Positions 54,205 to 63,869 of a stretch of DNA of 64,000 nucleotides are shown here, piece after piece (position 1 is the first letter of the stretch; every line of letters starts with the position of its first letter). The notes under the pieces were generated by a model. The model had not been told where the DNA came from and made no database searches. It saw only the letters and a program-made list of their open reading frames with translations. A program made the position numbers and the translations under genes. The stretch spans positions 62,001-126,000 of the forward strand of contig CAMNSZ010000003.1 in the NCBI GenBank assembly GCA_946557105.1, in the 5' to 3' direction. The stretch comes from an uncultured Lachnospiraceae bacterium (GTDB lineage Bacteria; Bacillota; Clostridia; Lachnospirales; Lachnospiraceae).

Positions 54205-55572
54205 ATGTTAGAGGAACGAAGGTGTTTGATAATAGGATCCGGCATAAGCGGGATTGGTGCGGCCAGCCTTTTGAAATATTTTAATGTGGAATTCATTTTA
54301 TACGACGGAAACGATAAGCTGACGGCAGAGGAATTGCGTGAGAGGCTGCCCGAAGGAAGCAGGGCGGTATGCGTTACAGGAGAGCTTCCAAGGCAGATAG
54401 AGGAAAGTATCGACACGGTAGTGTTAAGCCCGGGGGTGCCAACGGATATTGATTTGGTAAACAGGCTGCGTGACAGAGGCGCCAAGATATTGGGAGAGAT
54501 TGAGTTGGGCTTTCTGGCCGAAAAGGGAACGGTGGCGGCAATAACGGGAACAAACGGCAAGACCACAACCACAACGCTTCTGGGTGAAATCATGAAGGCG
54601 CATCTGGGTGAGGAAAAGGTGTTTGTCGTAGGAAATATCGGCAATCCCTATACGATGGAGGCATTGAAAACCGATAGTGGCACCGTTACGGTGGGGGAAA
54701 TCAGCTCCTTCCAGCTGGAGACCGTGCATACCTTTCATCCGAAGGTATCAGCTATCCTGAATATCACGCCGGATCACTTAAACCGCCATCATACCATGGA
54801 GGCATATGTCGCCGCAAAGGAAGCGGTTGCGGCAAACCAGACGAAGGAGGATATCTGTGTCCTTAACTATGACAATGAGTATACAAGGGATTTTGCCGGA
54901 AGATGTCCGGCGAGGCCTGTTTTGTTTTCATCAAAGGAGGAGCTGGAAGACGGTTATTTTTTACGGGGAGACAAGATTGTAAAGAGTGTATCGGGAGAAA
55001 TACAGGAGCTTATGGACATTCATAAGGATATGAGGCTGGTGGGGCTGTGTAACGTAGAGAATGTCATGGCGGCTATCGCCCTCGCGCAAGGGCTGGGTGT
55101 TCCGATGCAAACCATACTTTCCGTTATCAGAGATTTTAGCGCCGTGGAACACCGTATAGAATTTGTGGCAAGCAAGGGCGGCGTGGATTATTATAACGAT
55201 TCCAAAGGAACCAATCCTGATGCGGCGATACAGGGGATAAAAGCGATGAGCAGGCCAACCATATTAATTGGAGGCGGTTATGATAAGCAGAACGAGTACG
55301 ACGAGTGGATTGAGAGCTTTGACGGTAAGGTAAAATGGCTGGTGCTAATCGGGCAGACAAGAGAGAAGATTGCGGAATGCGCAAGAGCCCACGGTTTTAC
55401 GAATATCCGTTTTGCGGATACCTATGAGGAATGCCTGCAGCTTTGTACCGCTCTCGCCGAAAGCGGAGATGCAATACTTTTGTCTCCGGCGTGTGCCAGC
55501 TGGGGGATGTTCCCCAACTATGAGACCAGAGGACGGCTGTTTAAGGAATATGTAAATGCTTTGGCAGATTAA
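54205..55572 (+). CDS. murD: UDP-N-acetylmuramoyl-L-alanine:D-glutamate ligase MurD
   Basis: The 455-residue Mur ligase has an N-terminal Rossmann region (CLIIGSGISGIGAASLL), the ATP loop ITGTNGKTTTTTLL near residue 113, NITPDHLNRHHTMEAY near 187 and the MurD-specific SPACASWGMFPNYETRG near the end. The ORF track start at 54091 lies inside mraY. ATG 54205 follows GGAGGA by five bases and gives the standard length. It adds D-Glu in the cytoplasm. Confidence 0.96.
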   Translation: MLEERRCLIIGSGISGIGAASLLKYFNVEFILYDGNDKLTAEELRERLPEGSRAVCVTGELPRQIEESIDTVVLSPGVPTDIDLVNRLRDRGAKILGEIELGFLAEKGTVAAITGTNGKTTTTTLLGEIMKAHLGEEKVFVVGNIGNPYTMEALKTDSGTVTVGEISSFQLETVHTFHPKVSAILNITPDHLNRHHTMEAYVAAKEAVAANQTKEDICVLNYDNEYTRDFAGRCPARPVLFSSKEELEDGYFLRGDKIVKSVSGEIQELMDIHKDMRLVGLCNVENVMAAIALAQGLGVPMQTILSVIRDFSAVEHRIEFVASKGGVDYYNDSKGTNPDAAIQGIKAMSRPTILIGGGYDKQNEYDEWIESFDGKVKWLVLIGQTREKIAECARAHGFTNIRFADTYEECLQLCTALAESGDAILLSPACASWGMFPNYETRGRLFKEYVNALAD

Positions 55573-55595
55573 GAGATAGTTGTAAAGGAGTGGCT

Positions 55596-56759
55596 ATGGC
55601 AGCTAGAAGAAACAAAAAGCGAAGAAGAGAACAATCGGAATATTTTTTTGATTACAGTCTCTTGTTCATTGTCCTTTTCCTGCTGGGATTTGGTCTGATA
55701 ATGATTTATTCGGCAAGCTCCTATGCGGCTTTTGAGGAATTTGGAAATGCGGCGCATTATTTGGAGCGTCAGGCGGTGGCGTCGGTGATTGGGCTGATTG
55801 CCATGATTGTTGTGGCAAATATCCCTTATCATTTTTGGGAGAGATTTGCCGTACTGGGGTATGTGGTTTCGGCGGTTCTGATAGTGATGGTGTTGTCACC
55901 CTTGGGAGTGGAATCGCATAAGGCAAGACGCTGGATAGGAATTCCGGGCACCGGCTTCAATATACAGCCGGCCGAGGTGGCAAAGCTGTGTATGATATTG
56001 TTTCTGGCGGTGCTGGTCTGCAAGATAGGAAACAGCATACGCACAATGAAAGGATTTATTTTTATGATTCTGGCGCCTATGCCCATTGCCGGGATGATAT
56101 ATATTATCACTAAAAACTTGAGCTCCGCAATAATTGTAATAGGGATTTCGGTGCTGATGGTGTTTGTGGCAAGTCCGGATTATAAGAAATTTATCGTGCT
56201 GGGGCTGGGAGTGTGCTGTGCAGCGGCATTGCTTATCTTTTTGATTACTTCCACAGATTTGATTGGCGGTTTCAGAAGCGGTCGTATTCAGGCATGGCTG
56301 GATCCCGAGAGCGACGCCCAAGGGATAGGCTTTCAGACCCTGCAGGCGCTTTATGCTATAGGAAGCGGAGGCATCTGGGGAAAGGGCTTGGGCCAGAGTA
56401 TGCAGAAGCTGAGTTTTTTGCCTGAGGCTCAAAACGATATGATTTTTTCGATTATATGTGAAGAGCTGGGGCTGTTCGGTGCGGTTGCTATTATACTGAT
56501 GTTTATTCTGCTTATTTGGAGAATGATGATTATTGCCAACAATGCTCCCGATTTGTTCGGGGCAATGCTGGTGGTGGGCGTTATCGGGCATATCGCCATA
56601 CAGGCAATCCTAAATATAGCCGTTGTTACCAACACTATACCAAACACGGGCATTTCTCTTCCTTTTATCAGTTACGGAGGTTCATCTGTCATTTTTCTGT
56701 TGATTGAGATAGGTCTGGTGTTAAGCGTGGCTAAGAGAATACAGCTAAAGGAATTGTAG
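55596..56759 (+). CDS. ftsW: SEDS glycosyltransferase FtsW/SpoVE
   Basis: The 387-residue protein has ten predicted helices and the SEDS motifs MIYSASSY, GIPGTGFNIQPAEVAKL near residue 117, GIGFQTLQALYAIGSGG near 244, AQNDMIFSIICEELG near 275 and NTIPNTGISLPFISYGGSS near 350. It polymerises glycan strands at the septum with a class B PBP. AAGGAG is six bases before ATG 55596. With two PBPs upstream and only one SEDS gene here, partner assignment (FtsW or SpoVE) is open. Confidence 0.93.
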   Translation: MAARRNKKRRREQSEYFFDYSLLFIVLFLLGFGLIMIYSASSYAAFEEFGNAAHYLERQAVASVIGLIAMIVVANIPYHFWERFAVLGYVVSAVLIVMVLSPLGVESHKARRWIGIPGTGFNIQPAEVAKLCMILFLAVLVCKIGNSIRTMKGFIFMILAPMPIAGMIYIITKNLSSAIIVIGISVLMVFVASPDYKKFIVLGLGVCCAAALLIFLITSTDLIGGFRSGRIQAWLDPESDAQGIGFQTLQALYAIGSGGIWGKGLGQSMQKLSFLPEAQNDMIFSIICEELGLFGAVAIILMFILLIWRMMIIANNAPDLFGAMLVVGVIGHIAIQAILNIAVVTNTIPNTGISLPFISYGGSSVIFLLIEIGLVLSVAKRIQLKEL

Positions 56760-56850
56760 GATATCCGCTTATTACGGTACAAGTTTCCAATCACGGCGGT
56801 GCTACATAGAATAGAATAGTTCCTAAATTTCAAAGACCGGAAGGTGTCGC

Positions 56851-58104
56851 ATGGATTCTATTCAAATTCACGGTGGTGTTGCCCTGCAGGGAAAGGTCCG
56901 CATCCAAGGCTCTAAAAATGCGGCTCTGCCTATTTTGGCAGGAACCCTGCTCACCAAAGAGACTTCCTATATCCGTAACTGTCCTAAGATTTCGGATGTC
57001 TATGGAATGATAAACCTGCTAAAGAGTCTGGGCTGTCATGTAAGCTGGGAGGAGAGCGGTATCCGCGTGAATGCGAAAGATATTTGTAAAGGTGAAATGC
57101 AGGGAGAGGCCATAACCGGCATGCGTTCTTCTCTTTGTCTGCTGGGTGCCTTGCTTGGCAGATGCGGGGAAGTGGTGATGGAATATCCGGGAGGCTGTGT
57201 CATCGGAGAGCGTCCCATAGATTTGCACTTGTCGGCATTGTCGAAAATGGGTGTAGTGTTTACGGAGGAGCAGGGGTTTATCCGCGCCGCTGCAAAGCAG
57301 CTTAACGGCGCGCACATCAAGCTGCCGATGGCAAGCGTGGGCGCTACGGAAAATATTATTCTTGCGGCGGTTACGGCACAGGGGGATACTTTGCTTGAGG
57401 GTGCGGCAAGGGAACCGGAGGTCGCCGCGCTTTGCCGCTTCTTAAATTGTTGTGGTGCGGTCATTGAGGGAATCGGAAGCTCAAGACTGCGCGTCAAGGG
57501 GAACAGAACTCTGCACGGAGGCGATTTTACCGTGCCGGCAGACAGAATTGTGGCGGGAACCTATCTTTTTGCGGCCGTGGCAACAGGGGGAAGCGTTCTT
57601 TTGGAGGAGGCGCCCTACTCGCAGATGGAGGCGGTGCTGCATGTGGCGGAAAGAATGGGAGCCCAGTGTATTGCCGCAAGAGAGGGAGTATACGTGCAGG
57701 CGGCTAAAAGACCCGGCGCGATTCCCTGCTTGAGGACGGCGCCCTATCCGGGGTTTCCCACGGATTTACAGTCTATGGCGCTCGTCGCGCTAACAACTGC
57801 TAAGGGACAATGCCGGATTGAGGAAACCATATTTGAGAACCGTTTCAGAGTCGTGGAGCCCTTAAGGAAAATGGGCGCCGATATACAGATATGCGATGCG
57901 CACAGCGTGATAGTGAAGGGGGTTGAGAGACTTCACGGAAAAGCGGTGGAGGCTAAGGAGCTAAGGGGCGGAGCTGCGCTTGTCCTTGCCGGGCTTATGG
58001 CGGAGGGCGAGAGCGTCGTTTCGGACTGCAAGTATATTTATCGGGGCTATGAGAATATCTGTAAAGATTTAAGAGAGTTAGGAGCGCGTATTGTAAGTGT
58101 ATAG
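56851..58104 (+). CDS. murA: UDP-N-acetylglucosamine 1-carboxyvinyltransferase MurA
   Basis: The 417-residue enolpyruvyl transferase carries out the first committed step of peptidoglycan synthesis. KVRIQGSKNAALPILAG near residue 15 has the catalytic Lys/Asn. YPGGCVIGERPIDLHLS near residue 115 has the fosfomycin-binding Cys, so the target is of the sensitive type. The late FPTDLQSMALVALT and VVEPLRKMGADI are also standard. GAAGGTG precedes the ATG. Its place between ftsW and ftsQ, usually held by murG or murB, is a local variation. Confidence 0.95.
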   Translation: MDSIQIHGGVALQGKVRIQGSKNAALPILAGTLLTKETSYIRNCPKISDVYGMINLLKSLGCHVSWEESGIRVNAKDICKGEMQGEAITGMRSSLCLLGALLGRCGEVVMEYPGGCVIGERPIDLHLSALSKMGVVFTEEQGFIRAAAKQLNGAHIKLPMASVGATENIILAAVTAQGDTLLEGAAREPEVAALCRFLNCCGAVIEGIGSSRLRVKGNRTLHGGDFTVPADRIVAGTYLFAAVATGGSVLLEEAPYSQMEAVLHVAERMGAQCIAAREGVYVQAAKRPGAIPCLRTAPYPGFPTDLQSMALVALTTAKGQCRIEETIFENRFRVVEPLRKMGADIQICDAHSVIVKGVERLHGKAVEAKELRGGAALVLAGLMAEGESVVSDCKYIYRGYENICKDLRELGARIVSV

Positions 58105-58834
58105 AAGCGGAAGAAAACTGTTTATTAAAATACTCATATTATTTATATTTTTGATAGTGCTTGCGGCAGGGTGCCGATATGTGCTTTCCGTATACACCAT
58201 TGAGAATGTTTATGTGGTGGGGAATTACCATTATACGGAGGAGGAAATCAAGAGCTTCGTGATGGATGGTCCTCTGGGAAATAATTCCCTATATCTTTCT
58301 CTGAAATATAAAAATAAGGGTGTGGAAAACATTCCCTTTGTGGATGTTATGGACGTAGCCATATTGGCGCCCGATACTATCAGGATTACGGTATATGAAA
58401 AAGCGCTTGCCGGATATATCAAGTATATGGATACCTTTATGTATTTTGATAAGGACGGTTATGTGGTGGAAAACTCCAGTGTGCTTACGGTCGGAGTTCC
58501 GCAGATTACGGGGCTGTCCTTTGATTATGCAGTCTTGGGAGAGCCCCTGCCTGTGGAGGATAAAGAGATTTTTAGCAAGATACTGACTATCACAAAGCTT
58601 TTGACGAAATACGAATTGGCGGCGGATAAAATTTATTTTCGTCCGTCGGGGGAGGTGACGATTTATTTCGGAAGCGTCAGGGTGTCGCTGGGGAACGAAA
58701 CCGCAAGGCTTGAGGACAAGCTTATGCTGCTTCCGGATTTTCTGACGGAGCTGGAGGGCAAAAAAGGAATTTTGCAGATGGACAGCTATGAGACGAGCAA
58801 CGGAAAATATACTTTTAAGCCGGATACGGAGTGA
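58097..58834 (+). CDS. ftsQ: Cell division protein FtsQ/DivIB
   Basis: The 245-residue bitopic protein has a short basic N-terminus, a hydrophobic helix (residues 7-25) and a POTRA domain (YTIENVYVVGNYHYTEEEI), followed by the FtsQ beta domain (DKDGYVVENSS, ITGLSF). GTG 58097 overlaps the end of murA by 8 bases. The protein belongs to the FtsQLB complex that controls septal wall synthesis. Confidence 0.88.
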   Translation: MYRSGRKLFIKILILFIFLIVLAAGCRYVLSVYTIENVYVVGNYHYTEEEIKSFVMDGPLGNNSLYLSLKYKNKGVENIPFVDVMDVAILAPDTIRITVYEKALAGYIKYMDTFMYFDKDGYVVENSSVLTVGVPQITGLSFDYAVLGEPLPVEDKEIFSKILTITKLLTKYELAADKIYFRPSGEVTIYFGSVRVSLGNETARLEDKLMLLPDFLTELEGKKGILQMDSYETSNGKYTFKPDTE

Positions 58835-58923
58835 GAAGCTTACTCCGCCGGAGAATAGTTTGCCGGTTGTGGATACAAAAGAACAACGGTCATGTTTTCA
58901 AAACAAAAAAAGAAAAAAAGATG

Positions 58924-58952
58924 TTGATTAATTTGTAAAATAATTATATGAT
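58924..58952 (+). promoter_or_regulatory. Sigma-A promoter of ftsZ
   Basis: TTGATT and TATGAT are separated by exactly 17 bases, about 42 bases before the TTG start of ftsZ. The position in the gap after ftsQ supports independent expression of ftsZ. Confidence 0.75.
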
Positions 58953-58993
58953 AGAATATATGGAGTTTTGAATGGGAAAAGGAGGATTTACCC

Positions 58994-60184
58994 TTGTTGG
59001 AGATAAAGACAAACGACGCTGAATCTGCTGCAAAAATCATCGTGGTCGGTGTAGGTGGAGCAGGTAATAATGCTGTAAATAGAATGGTCGAGGAGAGAAT
59101 TGACGGAGTTGATTTTATCGGTGTAAATACGGACAAGCAGGCGCTGCAGCTTTGTAAGGCGCCTAAGCTGTTGCAGATAGGCGAGAAGCTTACCAAGGGG
59201 CTGGGCGCCGGAGCAAAGCCTGAGGTGGGCGAGAAAGCTGCGGAGGAGAGCACCGAGGAGATTAGCGCCGCTTTAAAGGGCGCGGATATGGTGTTTGTCA
59301 CCTGCGGTATGGGCGGCGGAACGGGAACCGGCGCGGCTCCCGTGGTGGCAAAGCTTGCCAAGGATATGGGCATACTTACGGTTGGAGTTGTGACAAAGCC
59401 TTTTCGGTTTGAGGCGAAAGCCCGTATGGTAAACGCTATAAACGGTATTGAGCGCATTAAAGAAAATGTAGATACCTTGATTGTGATTCCAAACGATAAG
59501 CTGTTGGAGATTGTGGACAGACGCACCACCATGCCTGAGGCGCTTAAGAAGGCGGACGAGGTGCTTCAGCAGGCGGTTCAGGGAATAACGGATTTGATTA
59601 ATTTACCCGCTATCATCAATTTGGACTTTGCGGACATACAGACGGTAATGAAGGACAAGGGAATTGCACATATCGGTATTGGTGAAGGCAAGGGTGACGA
59701 CAAGGCTTTGGAGGCTGTGAAGATGGCGGTGGAGAGTCCTCTTCTGGAGACCACCATTTCCGGCGCTTCGCATGTTATCATTAATGTCTCCGGCGATATC
59801 ACATTGGCGGATGCTTCCGATGCCGCGGGCTATGTGCAGGAGCTTGCCGGCGACGAGGTCAACATTATTTTTGGCGCGATGTATGACGCTTCCAAGTCCG
59901 ACAGCTGTACGATTACGGTGATTGCCACCGGGCTTGAGGATATGCCGTCAAACAGCATTGCCGGCAGACTGGGCACGGCTCCGGCATATAGACAGCCTTC
60001 TTCTCATATTACGCCCAATTCCTTAAAGGGCTTTAATCTCCAGTCTCCTGCGGGGGCGCCATCGGCGGCGACGGCTCCCAAGCCGCCCGTACAGCCTTTT
60101 ACAGGCATTCAGAAGCCTGCCGATATCAGGAGCTCGGTCGAGGAGAAATCTTTGAAGATTCCCGATTTCCTGCAGAGGAAGTAA
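58994..60184 (+). CDS. ftsZ: Cell division GTPase FtsZ
   Basis: The 396-residue tubulin homologue has [17 protein letters not shown] near residue 13, the signature [14 protein letters not shown] near 103 and the T7 region [11 protein letters not shown] near 210. After a Pro/Ala/Ser-rich linker, the C-terminal peptide KIPDFLQRK binds FtsA, SepF or ZapA-type partners. The start is TTG, eight bases after GGAGG. No ftsA is present next to it, as usual for Clostridia. A terminator follows. Confidence 0.97.
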   Translation: MLEIKTNDAESAAKIIVVGVGGAGNNAVNRMVEERIDGVDFIGVNTDKQALQLCKAPKLLQIGEKLTKGLGAGAKPEVGEKAAEESTEEISAALKGADMVFVTCGMGGGTGTGAAPVVAKLAKDMGILTVGVVTKPFRFEAKARMVNAINGIERIKENVDTLIVIPNDKLLEIVDRRTTMPEALKKADEVLQQAVQGITDLINLPAIINLDFADIQTVMKDKGIAHIGIGEGKGDDKALEAVKMAVESPLLETTISGASHVIINVSGDITLADASDAAGYVQELAGDEVNIIFGAMYDASKSDSCTITVIATGLEDMPSNSIAGRLGTAPAYRQPSSHITPNSLKGFNLQSPAGAPSAATAPKPPVQPFTGIQKPADIRSSVEEKSLKIPDFLQRK

Positions 60185-60263
60185 CCCTTCGGAAGGGATA
60201 ATGTAAATTCTGAACGTGCGGTGGCGGTATAAACGTTCCGATAGCATATTCTTGTATAGAAAT

Positions 60264-60303
60264 AAGCATGTTTGGCTTTAACTTAGCCGGACATGCTTTT
60301 TTT
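60264..60303 (+). terminator. Rho-independent terminator after ftsZ
   Basis: AGCATGTTTGGCT pairs with AGCCGGACATGCT (13 pairs, two G-T) around a 7-base loop, followed by TTTTTTT. It separates ftsZ from spoIIGA. Confidence 0.88.
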
Positions 60304-60429
60304 GTGTGCAGAAAATCTTGCGGTGTTTACCGTGTCGAAAACCATAAAATAAAAAGCAAGAATCAAGCCGTATTTTTGACAAAATCCATGACGGCAAGCC
60401 CTTATAATAATTGTGAAAAGGGTGATGCA

Positions 60430-61227
60430 ATGTATTATGAGGTCTATGTTGACAGTATATTCCTGATGAATCTGGTGATGAATTTTTATCTCCTGCTTTT
60501 GGTGAACCATAGCACGTTTCACACTGCCACGTGTAAGCGTTTGTTGTTTGGCGCCGTTGTGGGAGCGGTGTTTGCAATATTACCGTTTTTCATCGGCGGA
60601 TTGGTGTGGCTGAAGCTGGTTATAGGAGTGGTCGTGGGAACGATTGGCATGATATTTACGGCATTTCCTATAAAAAGCGTTCGCGCAATGTTCGGTATAC
60701 TGGAAAAGCTCTTGCTGTATTCCTTTTTGATGGGGGGAACCCTTTTGTTCCTGATAAGCTGTGTGCCTTTCATAAGACGGTGGATAACAGGTCTTTTTGG
60801 GATTATGGGAGCGGGTGCTTTGATATGCATGGCGCTTTTATTTTGCAAGGAGCGTGAGCTGAAAAAAAAGCAGGATAGCCTTTGCCGCGCTACGTTAATT
60901 CAAAAAGACGAGCGTATGACGGTGGAGGCGTTGGTGGATTCCGGCAACAGTCTGATAGAGCCTATCAGCGGGAAACCGGTATGCATTATAGAGCGGGATG
61001 TATTTAACAGTCTTTGGAAGGAAGAGGAGGCTTTATACCGTGCTGTTCCGTATCACAGTATCGGCAGAAAAAGAGGGGTTTTGCAGGGGTATTTATTATC
61101 GGAGTTGCAAATAGAACTGGAGGGGATGGTTAAATCCTTCAGGGATGTATATGTTGCCGTCTGTGAGGAGAGAATCAGTGAAGGTGTGAAAATGATTGTG
61201 AATCCCATGCTTTTTCAAAAGTGTTGA
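60430..61227 (+). CDS. spoIIGA: Pro-sigma-E processing peptidase SpoIIGA
   Basis: The 265-residue protein has five N-terminal membrane helices and a C-terminal aspartic protease domain with the catalytic VEALVDSGNSLIEP near residue 170. It begins MYYEVYVDSIFLMNLVMNFYLL, as in homologues, so ATG 60430, after AAAAGGGTGA, is preferred to the ORF track start at 60268 in the terminator region. On signalling from the forespore (SpoIIR in the model system) it cleaves pro-sigma-E, encoded next door. Confidence 0.94.
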   Translation: MYYEVYVDSIFLMNLVMNFYLLLLVNHSTFHTATCKRLLFGAVVGAVFAILPFFIGGLVWLKLVIGVVVGTIGMIFTAFPIKSVRAMFGILEKLLLYSFLMGGTLLFLISCVPFIRRWITGLFGIMGAGALICMALLFCKERELKKKQDSLCRATLIQKDERMTVEALVDSGNSLIEPISGKPVCIIERDVFNSLWKEEEALYRAVPYHSIGRKRGVLQGYLLSELQIELEGMVKSFRDVYVAVCEERISEGVKMIVNPMLFQKC

Positions 61228-61309
61228 CGTTTTTTATTTATGGAGGGTTGGAAACCCGCGTCCTGTTCGGACGATTATTCTAGAAAAATATGTGAAATGA
61301 GGAAAGATT

Positions 61310-62047
61310 ATGATTTTGAAGGTGGCAATACCCGGGAAAATGCAGTTTAAAATGATACGTAGGGAAAACATTCTTTTGCAGAAAAAGGGTGACATTCATT
61401 ACATAGGCGGAGCGGAGGTCCTGCCGCCGCCATTGGAGCTGGAAAAAGAGAATCAGGTTATCAGCGACTTGGGAACGGAATATGAGGATGAGGCGAAGGC
61501 TATATTGATTGAGCATAATTTGCGGCTTGTGGTTTACATAGCTAAGAAATTCGATAATACGGGGGTGGGAGTGGAGGATTTAATTTCCATAGGCACTATA
61601 GGTCTGATAAAGTCCATTAACACATTTAATCCCGACAAGAACATTAAGCTTGCGACCTATGCCTCCAGATGCATCGAAAATGAAATATTAATGTATTTGC
61701 GAAGGAATAATAAGACCAGACTTGAAGTGTCCATAGATGAGCCGCTGAATGTGGATTGGGACGGAAACGAGCTATTGCTCTCGGATATTTTAGGAACGGA
61801 TGAGGATATTATTTACAGAAATATTGAAAACGAGGTAGACCGTAAGCTTTTGCTCGGAGCTATCAATAAGCTTTCGGACAGGGAAAAGACAATTATAAAG
61901 CTGCGTTTCGGTCTGGGAAGCCGAGACGGTCAGGAGATGACCCAGAAGGAGGTAGCAAGCTTTTTGGGAATTTCCCAGTCCTACATCTCAAGGCTTGAAA
62001 AAAAAATTATGCGCCAGCTGAAAAAGGAGATGAGCAATCATATTTAA
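61310..62047 (+). CDS. sigE: RNA polymerase sporulation sigma factor SigE (pro-form)
   Basis: The 245-residue sigma factor has a pro-sequence ending in the conserved [16 protein letters not shown] (residues 25-40), the SpoIIGA cleavage region. Region 2 is [29 protein letters not shown] and region 4 is [12 protein letters not shown] to [19 protein letters not shown]. It directs early mother-cell transcription. GAGGAAAG precedes the ATG. It follows spoIIGA, the standard order. Confidence 0.96.
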   Translation: MILKVAIPGKMQFKMIRRENILLQKKGDIHYIGGAEVLPPPLELEKENQVISDLGTEYEDEAKAILIEHNLRLVVYIAKKFDNTGVGVEDLISIGTIGLIKSINTFNPDKNIKLATYASRCIENEILMYLRRNNKTRLEVSIDEPLNVDWDGNELLLSDILGTDEDIIYRNIENEVDRKLLLGAINKLSDREKTIIKLRFGLGSRDGQEMTQKEVASFLGISQSYISRLEKKIMRQLKKEMSNHI

Positions 62048-62140
62048 AATGAAGGGCGGCTTGCAAAGGATAAAAGGATAGTATATACTTAAAAAAGCTG
62101 TAAATACTATAAATAGCTGCCGGTGTGCTGACACGATGCA

Positions 62141-62178
62141 ATTAACCGACCAAACCACGTCAGGCGCGGTCGGTTTAA
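62141..62178 (+). other. Inverted repeat downstream of sigE
   Basis: TTAACCGACC and GGTCGGTTTA form a stem of nine to ten pairs around 16 bases (AAACCACGTCAGGCGC). No T run follows, so it may be a weak terminator of the sigE transcript or another folded element. Confidence 0.4.
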
Positions 62179-62230
62179 GGATGCGCGTGCGGCATACTGT
62201 TGTATAAAAGCAGTGTAAAATGAGGCAAAT

Positions 62231-62542
62231 ATGATACAACGTGAAGATATACTATCTATGGAGTATTTAAAAAAGACAGAGTATACGGCTTGTCATCAGG
62301 GAATGCGCTATCGTTTGGAGCAGGCGGCTGACGAAGCCGGTGAGAAGAAGCTGAAGGCTACGGTGTGGCCTGAACCTTTTAACTTTTTTAAAACTCCCGA
62401 TGAACAGAAAACCAGCGCTTTTTTTGACTTTTCCGAGGACGGTGTGACGGATGCGGTTGCGTGGATGAACGACAGATTATTTGAGGAAAAGGAAAGGTGG
62501 GAGCGTGCTGCGGACAACTGGAACAGCTATCGGCTGGATTAG
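62231..62542 (+). CDS. Conserved hypothetical protein, about 100 residues
   Basis: I recognise the protein only as a small cytoplasmic family seen near sporulation genes in Clostridia. It has no known activity. It starts MIQREDILSMEYLKKTEYTA and has MRYRLEQAADEAG, VWPEPFNFFKTPDEQKT and SEDGVTDAVAWMNDRL, a mix of aromatic and charged residues suggesting one compact domain. GAGG stands before the ATG. The vanZ-like gene follows closely, so the two may be cotranscribed. Confidence 0.7.
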   Translation: MIQREDILSMEYLKKTEYTACHQGMRYRLEQAADEAGEKKLKATVWPEPFNFFKTPDEQKTSAFFDFSEDGVTDAVAWMNDRLFEEKERWERAADNWNSYRLD

Positions 62543-62573
62543 TGTGCTCCGTACAATACTATGGAGAAATAAT

Positions 62574-63089
62574 ATGCTTAAATATATAATAAAGGATATG
62601 AGAGGGGCTATGTGCTACTTGCCTTACGGGTTGGCGGCAGGGGTATTTTTTGCTCTTTTATTTACATTGATTCGCAAATGGCAGGTAAAGAGAAACAAGC
62701 CGCCGATTTCTGTGTGCGCCATGAGCGCTTTTATGATGTATGTGGTCATTATATTGTGTATTACCTTTTTATCCAGAGAAAGCGGCACCAGAATAGGAGT
62801 TGATTTGGATTTATTTTCAACATGGGGAATTAATGACAGAAATAAAGCCTTTGTTATCGAGAATGTACTTTTGTTTATTCCCTATGGGATTGTATGTGCA
62901 TGGGCTTTCCCTGCGCTGCGCAGGTTTATTCCCTGCGCATTGATAGGACTTGCAACCAGCGTAGCGGTGGAGTGCATGCAGCTTTACACAGGGAGAGGAT
63001 ATTTCCAAGTGGATGATATACTCACAAACCTTTTGGGCAGCATTATAGGTTATTTGTTGTTTTGTATATTCCGGCGTAAGAGCAGATAA
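62574..63089 (+). CDS. VanZ-like membrane protein
   Basis: The 171-residue protein has five hydrophobic helices and the VanZ-family hallmarks: a FLSRESGTRIGVDLDLFSTW segment, ENVLLFIPYGIV near residue 100 and AVECMQLYTGRGYFQVDDILTNLLG near the end. VanZ proteins are linked to teicoplanin or lipoglycopeptide tolerance in some species and are otherwise uncharacterised. ATG 62574 is eight bases after GGAG. The ORF track start at 62481 overlaps the upstream gene. The stop abuts the stop of sigG on the other strand. Confidence 0.85.
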   Translation: MLKYIIKDMRGAMCYLPYGLAAGVFFALLFTLIRKWQVKRNKPPISVCAMSAFMMYVVIILCITFLSRESGTRIGVDLDLFSTWGINDRNKAFVIENVLLFIPYGIVCAWAFPALRRFIPCALIGLATSVAVECMQLYTGRGYFQVDDILTNLLGSIIGYLLFCIFRRKSR

Positions 63090-63869
63090 TTATGCCGTGA
63101 GATATGAGCGCATGGAGCGAAGTGCGTTTTTTTCCAGACGGGAGACCTGCGCCTGAGAAATACCTATAATGTCGGCAACCTCCATCTGGGTTTTTCCCTC
63201 AAAGAATCTCAGGGAAATAATTTCATGCTCGCGTGCGCTGAGCTTTTTCATGGCTTCGCTTAAGGAGAGATGCTCTACCCAGGTCTCTTCCTTATTTTTT
63301 TTGTCACTGATTTGATCCATAACATAGAGGGTGTCGCCCCCGTCCGTAAAAATAGGCTCGTATAGACTCATAGGATTTTGGATGGCGTCCATGGCGTAGA
63401 CGATATCTTCCTTGGAAATACCTACTTCCTTTGCGATTTCTTCAAGCGTGGGCTCCTTGGCGTTTCTTCTGGTCAGGGCGTCCTTGGCATAGATTGCCTT
63501 GTAGGCGGTATCCTTTAAGGAACGGGAGACCCTGATGCTGCTGTTGTCTCTAAGAAATCTTCGTATTTCTCCGATGATCATGGGAACGGCATAGGTGGAG
63601 AATTTTACCTGTAGTGAGGAATCAAAATTATCAATAGCCTTTATCAGCCCGATGCAGCCGATTTGAAATAAATCGTCCACATTTTCATTGCTGGAGGAAA
63701 AACGTTTGATAACGCTTAATACAAGGCGTAGGTTTCCCTCTATATATTCCTTTCTTGCCGCTAAATCTCCCGCCTCAATTCTCTCAAAAAGTGACTCCTT
63801 TTCCGCTGCCTTGAGCAGGGGGAGCTTTGAGGTATTTACACCACAGATTTCAACCTTACCTTGTGCCAT
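63090..63869 (-). CDS. sigG: RNA polymerase sporulation sigma factor SigG
   Basis: The 259-residue forespore sigma factor begins MAQGKVEICGVNTSKLPLLK, the SigG-specific N-terminus. Region 2 is KRFSSSNENVDDLFQIGCIGLIKAIDNF, and region 4 runs from SAREHEIISLRFFEGKTQMEVADIIGISQAQVSRLEKNALRSM to the end. AAAGGAGAGG precedes the ATG on the minus strand. In Bacillus sigG directly follows sigE in the same direction. Here it lies on the opposite strand with two genes between. It controls late forespore genes. Confidence 0.95.
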   Translation of the reverse strand: MAQGKVEICGVNTSKLPLLKAAEKESLFERIEAGDLAARKEYIEGNLRLVLSVIKRFSSSNENVDDLFQIGCIGLIKAIDNFDSSLQVKFSTYAVPMIIGEIRRFLRDNSSIRVSRSLKDTAYKAIYAKDALTRRNAKEPTLEEIAKEVGISKEDIVYAMDAIQNPMSLYEPIFTDGGDTLYVMDQISDKKNKEETWVEHLSLSEAMKKLSAREHEIISLRFFEGKTQMEVADIIGISQAQVSRLEKNALRSMRSYLTA

